Below are positions 6,233-10,636 of a stretch of 13,647 nucleotides of DNA, one piece after another. A program made the position numbers and the translations under genes. Below the pieces are notes generated by a model, which was given only the letters and a program-made list of their open reading frames with translations, was not told the origin of the DNA and made no database searches. Positions within the stretch are counted from its first letter, which is position 1. Every line of letters starts with the position of its first letter. This DNA is from JBGPIK01 sp041484845 (GTDB lineage Bacteria > Desulfobacterota > Binatia > UBA9968), in contig JBGPIK010000154.1 of assembly GCA_041484845.1 (NCBI GenBank), positions 1-13,647 of the forward strand, given 5' to 3'.

Positions 6233-6320
6233 GCGCCAGTTTATGTGGCGCGATAATGCAATTGCGCCATATAAACCCTCTATATGGCGCAATTTTGGCG
6301 CGATTATCGTTTTCGCGCCA
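6233..6320 (+). promoter_or_regulatory. Palindromic element B, copy 2: probable operator of the Fic gene
   Basis: Six half-sites lie within 88 bp directly upstream of the fic start (6334): GCGCCA at 6233, TGGCGC at 6246, GCGCCA at 6264, TGGCGC at 6285 and 6296, GCGCCA at 6315. TGGCGC 6246-6251 and GCGCCA 6264-6269 form a 24-bp site with a 12-nt spacer, as at 3944-4007. In addition ATTGCGCCATATA (6261-6273) pairs perfectly with TATATGGCGCAAT (6281-6293) across 7 nt. The Fic protein carries a predicted N-terminal winged helix, so autoregulation through these sites is a reasonable inference. The element ends only 13 bp before the start codon, so a bound protein would block transcription or initiation. 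Confidence 0.6.
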
Positions 6321-6333
6321 CAACGAGAGTCCA

Positions 6334-7737
6334 ATGCCAAAACAAGTTTCGGAAAAAGACCTAGAGGCAATTCTGACGGCGGTTGCTAGATTTCCCGAAG
6401 GAGCTTCGGTCGAAGACATCCGTGGCAACATGGATCCAAAGATGCCGCGCCGAACTTTGCAGCGACGGTTGGCGCTGCTCGTCAAACATCGGCGATTGAA
6501 AGTTGAGGGGCGCGGTCGTGGTAGCCGCTATCGGATAGTTCCGGTTGATTCAGAGATTCGTCCTCAACCGGCCACATTGTCGATCAAAGCGCACGCGCCA
6601 CAAATTGAAATTTACATTCCGATCTCTCCTCAAGGTCAGGGCATCAAACAGGCCGTCCGCGAGCCGCTTCAAAATCGGCAGCCTGTCGGATACAACCGCG
6701 CGTTTTTGGACGCGTACCGTCCTAACGAAACTTTCTATCTCCCAGCGGATACCCGGCAGCGTCTTCTCGAATTGGGGCGACCCTCCGACGCTGATCGCCC
6801 GGCTGGTACCTATGCGCGACAAATATTCAACCGCCTGCTGATCGACCTGTCCTGGAATTCCAGCCGTCTGGAGGGCAACACCTACTCCTTGCTCGAAACC
6901 GAGCGCCTGCTGGAACTGGGAGAGAGCGCCGAAGGCAAGAATGCTCAGGAAGCGCAGATGATTCTGAATCACAAGGCCGCCATAGAGCTTCTGGTCGAGC
7001 AGGCCGCGGAAATCGGCTTCAACCGATACACCATTCTCAACCTACATGCCTTGTTGTCGGATAACCTGCTTGCCGATCCGCGGGCTTGCGGACGGCTGCG
7101 CGCGATTCCTGTGGCGATCGCCGGAACGAGCTATCACCCGTTAGAGGTGCCACAGTTGATCGAAGAGTGTTTCCAACAGATTCTCGACACGGCCAGTGCA
7201 ATTGCGGACCCCTACGAACAATCGTTCTTTGTGACGGTTCATTTGCCTTACCTGCAACCGTTCGAAGACGTCAACAAACGAGTTTCACGCCTCGCTTTAA
7301 ACATTCCGCTCGTTCGCCAGAATCTCTGCCCAGTGTCGTTCGTGGACGTGCCCGAGCGGGCTTACATCGACGGTATTCTTGGAGTGTACGAATTAAATCG
7401 TGTTGAGTTACTGCGCGACGTTTTTGTGTGGGCATACGAGCGCTCCTGTGCGCGCTACTCGGCGGTGCGAAGGTCGCTGGGGGAGCCGGACCCATTTCGC
7501 TTGCGTCACCGAGCGCTGGTTATTGAAACCGTTGCAGAGATTGTTCGCGGTGGGCTGAATAAAAAAGCCGCAACGGCATCCATCCGGAAGCGGGCCACCG
7601 AGCAAGTGTCGCCCGAAGATCGCCCACGTTTTGTCGAGGTGGTGGAAACCGAATTGATGAGTCTTCACGAAGGAAATATAGCCCGCTACCGGCTGCGGCC
7701 GTCGGAGTACCAGACTTGGCGGCAGACGTGGCGATAA
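6334..7737 (+). CDS. Winged-helix / Fic family protein with Gln in place of catalytic His
   Basis: I place the start at ATG 6334 (467 residues) with GAGAG 4 nt upstream; the frame is open further 5' but that part runs through the palindromes. Residues 1-70 look like a winged helix (LEAILTAVARFPEGASVEDI, MPRRTLQRRLALLV, then the wing RGRGSRYRI). The Fic part includes a class II-like inhibitory motif S176-SRLE180-GN and the Fic signature at 303-319, HLPYLQPFEDVNKRVSR. The canonical signature is HPFxxGNGRxxR; here Q308 stands where the catalytic His belongs and V313 replaces the first Gly, while PF, N314, K315, R316 and R319 remain. AMP transfer by the usual mechanism is therefore doubtful. I recall relatives with the same QPF..VNKR variant, so it is probably a subfamily trait, not decay. 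It may act mainly as a DNA-binding regulator or sensor. Confidence 0.88.
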   Translation: MPKQVSEKDLEAILTAVARFPEGASVEDIRGNMDPKMPRRTLQRRLALLVKHRRLKVEGRGRGSRYRIVPVDSEIRPQPATLSIKAHAPQIEIYIPISPQGQGIKQAVREPLQNRQPVGYNRAFLDAYRPNETFYLPADTRQRLLELGRPSDADRPAGTYARQIFNRLLIDLSWNSSRLEGNTYSLLETERLLELGESAEGKNAQEAQMILNHKAAIELLVEQAAEIGFNRYTILNLHALLSDNLLADPRACGRLRAIPVAIAGTSYHPLEVPQLIEECFQQILDTASAIADPYEQSFFVTVHLPYLQPFEDVNKRVSRLALNIPLVRQNLCPVSFVDVPERAYIDGILGVYELNRVELLRDVFVWAYERSCARYSAVRRSLGEPDPFRLRHRALVIETVAEIVRGGLNKKAATASIRKRATEQVSPEDRPRFVEVVETELMSLHEGNIARYRLRPSEYQTWRQTWR

Positions 7738-7886
7738 GATAAAGTTAGTTAAAAAATGGCCGCACCGACTGATTTTGGCGTAAATTAAACTTGCGTTCTC
7801 GATAACACGCCGGTGGTCCGCGGAGCTGGTTGTCTTCCGCAAACGATGTAGGGCAGGAGAACTAATACGCCTTTAGTGGGGGCAAA

Positions 7887-8057
7887 GTGTTCGAAGAGCT
7901 TTGGACAACCTTTGAGGAGTGTCGTGAGCCCAATTGGGACGGCTACGGCGCTCAAGCAGTGAGCGAAGAGACCTACCATTTAGCTCAATTGTTGGCGGCT
8001 TTGCCGTTAACCTCTTGCTTGACAAGGTTATCCGCTGTACTTATTCTTGCAGCATGA
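7887..8057 (+). pseudogene. NWDGYGA-motif gene, copy 3, truncated
   Basis: GTG 7887, preceded by GGGGG (7878-7882), opens a 56-codon frame: MFEELWTTFEECREPNWDGYGAQ (standard core) on to EETYHLAQLLAALPL. Similarity to the other copies stops at about 8010, before the PSIGAEPDG block, and the frame ends at TGA 8055-8057. About two thirds of the core is missing. The novel 3' part contains the promoter of the SWIB gene, whose ATG overlaps this stop. The 149 bp before it (7738-7886) show no gene or signal I can support. Confidence 0.72.
8019..8047 (+). promoter_or_regulatory. Sigma70-type promoter, probably giving a leaderless SWIB mRNA
   Basis: TTGACA (8019-8024) is a perfect -35 box. Seventeen bases later comes TATTCT (8042-8047), a good -10 box. 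Transcription would start about 7 nt further on, at or next to the ATG at 8054. There is no Shine-Dalgarno before that ATG, so a leaderless transcript is predicted. The promoter lies where the truncated NWDGYGA copy loses similarity, so it arrived with the SWIB gene or arose at the junction. Confidence 0.6.
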
Positions 8058-8359
8058 CAAAAAAATCCAAAAAGGTCAGGAAAATCGTTGACAAGGTCTT
8101 AGGGAAAAACGGGACAACGACTCGCATGAAGCCGGTGCAACCAGATACTGCCTTAGGCGCGGTAGTTGGAATCCGCGCCGTTCCAAGGACCACGGTGAGT
8201 AAAAAGCTTTGGGCATATATCAAGAGAAATGACCTTCAGGACAAAAAACGTAAAGTTATCATCAACGCTGACGCCAAATTGAAGTCCGTTTTTGGTGGCA
8301 GGAGTCAGGTTACGATGTTTGAAATGAGTAAACTCGTCAGTAAGCACCTCAAGGGCTAA
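8054..8359 (+). CDS. SWIB/MDM2 domain protein
   Basis: The 101-residue product has a lysine-rich N-terminus (TKKSKKVRKIVDKVLGK) and a complete SWIB domain, about residues 28-100: PVQPDTALGAVVGIRAVPR, then KKLWAYIKRNDLQDKKRK (50-67), INADAKLKSVFG (70-81) and VTMFEMSKLVSKHL. The domain is best known from eukaryotic chromatin-remodelling complexes and MDM2. Stand-alone bacterial SWIB proteins are small, basic and presumed to bind protein or nucleic acid. I chose ATG 8054 because the domain and a consensus promoter sit right at it; the frame extends upstream only through copy 3 of the NWDGYGA gene. Its job in this locus is unknown; a link to DNA topology or to neighbouring defence proteins is speculation. 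Confidence 0.85.
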   Translation: MTKKSKKVRKIVDKVLGKNGTTTRMKPVQPDTALGAVVGIRAVPRTTVSKKLWAYIKRNDLQDKKRKVIINADAKLKSVFGGRSQVTMFEMSKLVSKHLKG

Positions 8360-8390
8360 TACCCCCCGAAGACTACCCTTTGCAACTGGG

Positions 8391-8993
8391 ATGGGACTTC
8401 ATAGAGTCAATGTTTTCATTAACGTTCCATTCGACAATCAATATGAGCGTCTTTACCTTGCGTTGATTGCTGGGATCGTTGGCCTTGGCGCGTACCCTCG
8501 ATCGACTTTAGAAGTACCACCTACAAAAGATCGGTTACGTCGTATTTTCAGGCTGATTCAATCCTGCGATATATCTATTCACGACCTGTCCCGGGTTCAA
8601 CTCTCGCGATCTGCGCCGCGTTGCCCGCGGTTTAATATGCCATTCGAAGCAGGACTAGCCGCAGCTTCGTTTTTGTCTGGAAGAAAGAGGAATTGGTACC
8701 TTCTTGAGTCTGAACGCTACCGATTGCAGAAGTCGCTCAGCGACCTTAATGGTTATGAAGTCAACATTCATGAGGGAACAATACAGGGTATGGTAGCTGT
8801 TCTGCTCGATATTTTTCCGTATCGTCCAAGTCAGCCCGGCCCGACGGAGCTGCGCACTTTGTGTCGTCTTCTTGCGAAAGCAGCTCCCGAAATCAAGCGC
8901 CAGAGTAATCGGGACTTATTCCGGCCACGAGCCTTTGATCTGTTGCGAGAAACGGCTGCTGAGTTTGCCCGTCGCACAGGGATTCTTCGCTGA
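8391..8993 (+). CDS. Conserved protein with nucleoside deoxyribosyltransferase/TIR-like features
   Basis: The 200-residue product is one I associate with a family of accessory-region proteins lacking an assigned function. It opens with a beta strand and loop (VNVFINVPFDNQYERLYLAL, 6-25), has a second strand with CDISIHDLS (59-67), and the motif RFNMPFEAGLAAA (80-92). Strand-loop, D-I-S, then N..(F/L)E.G is the order seen in nucleoside 2-deoxyribosyltransferase- and TIR-like folds, in which a glutamate attacks the N-glycosidic bond. E86 would be that residue. This is inference from motif order, not an established homology. The C-terminal ~55 residues are helical and basic (from PTELRTLCRLL). 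ATG 8391 lies 31 bp after the SWIB stop with no clear Shine-Dalgarno, so the two may share a transcript. No signal peptide or membrane segment is seen. Confidence 0.75.
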   Translation: MGLHRVNVFINVPFDNQYERLYLALIAGIVGLGAYPRSTLEVPPTKDRLRRIFRLIQSCDISIHDLSRVQLSRSAPRCPRFNMPFEAGLAAASFLSGRKRNWYLLESERYRLQKSLSDLNGYEVNIHEGTIQGMVAVLLDIFPYRPSQPGPTELRTLCRLLAKAAPEIKRQSNRDLFRPRAFDLLRETAAEFARRTGILR

Positions 8994-9076
8994 CACGGCT
9001 GCGAGGGGTGGACTCTTTTCTAAGCCGCGAATTTTCTAGAGGAGAAAAGAGGAGCGGGCTGGTTTTAGTCACGAAA

Positions 9077-9190
9077 GGCCTCGATATCTTCTGGCTCCGG
9101 GACGAAAGTCGCGAAGAATCCATCAATCTGGCCGGTCCCGACGTGCTCGCCCGTGAGATCGTCGAGAACCTCGAAGCCGCCCTCAATAAT
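9077..9190 (+). pseudogene. Remnant of an hsdM 3' end
   Basis: Frame 2 here reads GLDIFWLRDESREESINLAG and then PDVLAREIVENLEAALNN, which I recognise as the C-terminal tail of a type I methyltransferase subfamily (typically LDIFWLKD.S..DS.NLP.PDV.A.EIVE.LE.AL). It differs from the tail of the hsdM at the left edge of this window, so it comes from another R-M system. No methyltransferase domain precedes it; 8994-9076 has no recognisable content. The frame is open into the fourth NWDGYGA gene, but the intervening 9191-9337 includes palindromic element A and is not credible protein. Confidence 0.65.
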
Positions 9191-9259
9191 TCAAAGCTTG
9201 TAGGGAGCGTATCTTTATCACTCCGAAGCTCGTGGACCTGCTCCGTGGGCAGGAAAAAT

Positions 9260-9321
9260 GATAAGTTCAAAAAATCAGTTTTTCTGGACACGTTTTTGGG
9301 ATATGTCCAATCCGTGGACAT
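9260..9321 (+). repeat. Palindromic element A, copy 3
   Basis: Positions 9285-9321 equal 3784-3820 at 36 of 37 bases (TGGACACGTTTTTGGGATAT then GTCCA, five bases, TGGACAT). ATGTCCA (9303-9309) and TGGACAT (9315-9321) form a hairpin with a 5-nt loop. The left arm region (TTCAAAAAATCAGTTTTTCTGGA) is a degenerate version of the first hairpin at 3764-3789. It ends 16 bp before the start of NWDGYGA copy 4. Confidence 0.7.
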
Positions 9322-9337
9322 CGGTCCCGGAACTCAT

Positions 9338-9727
9338 ATGGGTTTAGATAGTGACAAAGCCGTCTTCGAAGAGCTTTTGAAAACCTTCGAGGAGTGCCGT
9401 GAGCCCAATTGGGATGGCTACGGCGCTCAAGCGGCGCGCGAAGAGACCTACCATTTAGCGCATCAATTCTTGGCCGCTTTATCGCTCAGCACGCCGATGC
9501 CTTCCATTGGCGCGGAGCCGGACGGGCACGTTACGGTGGAATGGTATCGGTCACCAAAGCGAACTCTATCCGTGAGCATTGGTCCCGACGGAGACTTGCA
9601 TTATGCTGCGCTTCTGAGCACCGAGAGAATTTGCGGGACGGAAACATTCCGGGCTAGAATGCCGCAGGTGTTAAGTGATCTAGTCGCGAGGATCGAGGAG
9701 CGGAACAGGGAAAGTTTTTCACGCTAA
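9338..9727 (+). CDS. NWDGYGA-motif protein, copy 4
   Basis: From ATG 9338 the product is 129 residues: a nine-residue leader (MGLDSDKAV), then FEELLKTFEECREPNWDGYGAQ (motif at 24-30), PSIGAEPDG, TVEWYRSPKRTLSVSIGPDG, LHYAALL and a C-terminal helix ending DLVARIEERNRESFSR. The core is complete and closest to copy 2 (for example RSPKRTLSVSI and EETYHLAHQ). The frame is open far upstream, but that part is an hsdM remnant and a repeat, so the downstream ATG is preferred; no good Shine-Dalgarno supports it. It has no TIGR04255 or NHA-GWP partner. It may be functional or a recent duplicate; function unknown. Confidence 0.72.
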   Translation: MGLDSDKAVFEELLKTFEECREPNWDGYGAQAAREETYHLAHQFLAALSLSTPMPSIGAEPDGHVTVEWYRSPKRTLSVSIGPDGDLHYAALLSTERICGTETFRARMPQVLSDLVARIEERNRESFSR

Positions 9728-9776
9728 GCAAAAGGTGCTAGAGGTGAATCTATGAAGAACGAGCGACTGACTACCT

Positions 9777-9783
9777 GGAGGGG
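9777..9783 (+). promoter_or_regulatory. Strong Shine-Dalgarno of the DUF2281/VapB gene
   Basis: GGAGGGG lies 3 nt before ATG 9787, the best ribosome site in the window. A 12-codon frame (9752-9790, MKNERLTTWRGP) also ends in an ATGA overlap with this start, which might couple translation or be chance. Confidence 0.6.
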
Positions 9784-9786
9784 ACC

Positions 9787-10011
9787 ATGAGCATAGAAAA
9801 ATCAGTTCTGGAAAAACTGCTCAAACTGCCCGTGGATAAGCAAAAAGAGGTGCTGGATTTCGTTGAGTCTCTGGAAAGGAAAGCCGGTCACCGCCGCTCC
9901 CGCCGCCGCCTGAAGGGCCTTTGGGCCGATTTGGAAGTGAACATCTCGCCGGAAGAAATCGCCGAGGCGAGGCGCGAAATGTGGGGCGGATTTCCCCGAG
10001 AGGATGTTTAA
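9787..10011 (+). CDS. VapB-like antitoxin, DUF2281 family (orphan)
   Basis: The 74-residue protein begins with the DUF2281 pattern: VLEKLLKLPVDKQKEVLDFV (7-26) and SLERK, followed by a basic stretch (HRRSRRRLKGLW) and an acidic tail (ISPEEIAEARREMWGGFPRE). Such proteins neutralise PIN-domain VapC RNases by binding the active site with the tail, and usually repress their own promoter. The stop overlaps the start of the next frame by 1 nt (TAATG), the usual VapBC arrangement. That toxin gene is cut short (10011-10088), so the antitoxin is left without an active partner here. Confidence 0.8.
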   Translation: MSIEKSVLEKLLKLPVDKQKEVLDFVESLERKAGHRRSRRRLKGLWADLEVNISPEEIAEARREMWGGFPREDV

Positions 10012-10088
10012 TGGCGGCGGTAGTCGTCGATAACCACGCCGCGGTTTGGTCGGTCGATGATTGGCAAGCGTTTTACAGGGCGGTATAG
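10011..10088 (+). pseudogene. PIN-domain toxin (vapC) remnant
   Basis: ATG 10011 overlaps the antitoxin stop and encodes MAAVVVDNHAAVWSV, the first strand of a PIN domain including its metal-binding Asp7 (normal form VVVDTHA.(V/I)W). After about 15 residues the similarity stops and the frame ends at TAG 10086-10088, leaving 25 residues out of roughly 130. The rest of the nuclease, with its other acidic residues, is missing. The next antitoxin gene starts 29 bp later, so a deletion or insertion replaced the toxin. Confidence 0.72.
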
Positions 10089-10117
10089 TAGTGCGCAATT
10101 CATCCTTGGAGCGGATT

Positions 10118-10306
10118 ATGGGAAATGCAAAAAGAGAAGCTCTGCAACTCATCCAACAGTTGCCGGATAACTCCAGTTTTGAGGATATCCAGTATCATCT
10201 ATACGTTCGTGAAAAGGTGGAGGGCGGCCTTCGCGATCTGAAAAACAGACGAATCCTTAGCCAGAAAGAGGTCGAACGACGGATGAAAAAGTGGCTAAAA
10301 AAGTAG
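10118..10306 (+). CDS. Antitoxin of a RelE/ParE-type module
   Basis: I chose ATG 10118 (62 residues) because GGAG 10108-10111 lies 6 nt upstream. The sequence KREALQLIQQLPDNSSFEDI, YHLYVREKVEGGL and ILSQKEVERRMKKWLKK is typical of the short helical antitoxins that pair with ParE/RelE toxins, in which the acidic/hydrophobic middle wraps the toxin. It overlaps the toxin gene by 16 nt, so both come from one mRNA with coupled translation. Autoregulation would be expected for the family but no operator is obvious in the 29 bp upstream. Confidence 0.8.
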   Translation: MGNAKREALQLIQQLPDNSSFEDIQYHLYVREKVEGGLRDLKNRRILSQKEVERRMKKWLKK

Positions 10307-10599
10307 TCTGGACTGAATCCGCGTGGATCGATCTGGAAAGCATCGCCAACGTTATGTCCCGGGACTCACCTTATTATGCCGCATCCTTAGTGCGTGAAAT
10401 CCGCGATTGTGCTAGGAGCCTCAGTCAAATGTCAATGCGCGGCCATGTCGTTTCAGAGATCGGCGACCGGCAAATTCGTCAACTGATGGTTCAAAGTTAT
10501 CGACTCATCTATAAAGTCGAAGGATCACGAGTCGCTGTTCTGGCCATTGTACACGGTGCCAGGGATCTTAGAAGCGTTTGGGCCAGACGGTCTCGATAG
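10291..10599 (+). CDS. RelE/ParE superfamily toxin
   Basis: GTG 10291 starts a 102-residue protein within the end of the antitoxin gene. It follows the ParE/RelE pattern: VVWTESAWIDLESIANVMSR (5-24), DSPYYAASLVREI, then the C-terminal beta strands with VQSYRLIYKVEGSRVAVLAI and VHGARDL. RelE-like members cleave mRNA on the ribosome and ParE-like members poison DNA gyrase; sequence alone does not tell which, though the YYAASLV...R...RLIY layout is more ParE-like. The frame is intact with full length (about 95-105 is usual), so the pair is likely active and may help stabilise the island. Confidence 0.85.
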   Translation: MAKKVVWTESAWIDLESIANVMSRDSPYYAASLVREIRDCARSLSQMSMRGHVVSEIGDRQIRQLMVQSYRLIYKVEGSRVAVLAIVHGARDLRSVWARRSR

Positions 10600-10636
10600 C
10601 CTAAAGACCTTCACCGACGAACGCGTCGTGTAGTTC

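Noticed and set aside
9191..9259. Possible protein remnant reading RERIFITPKLVDLLRGQEK
   Set aside because: It looks protein-like but I cannot match it to a family and it is very short.
3731..9321. CRISPR array, suggested by repeated palindromes
   Set aside because: The copies are kilobases apart, of unequal length, with no regular spacers and no cas genes.
10600..10636. Possible hsdS-tail fragment (LKTFTDERVV) before hsdR
   Set aside because: Only a few residues resemble the HsdS spacer; the match is too short to separate from chance.
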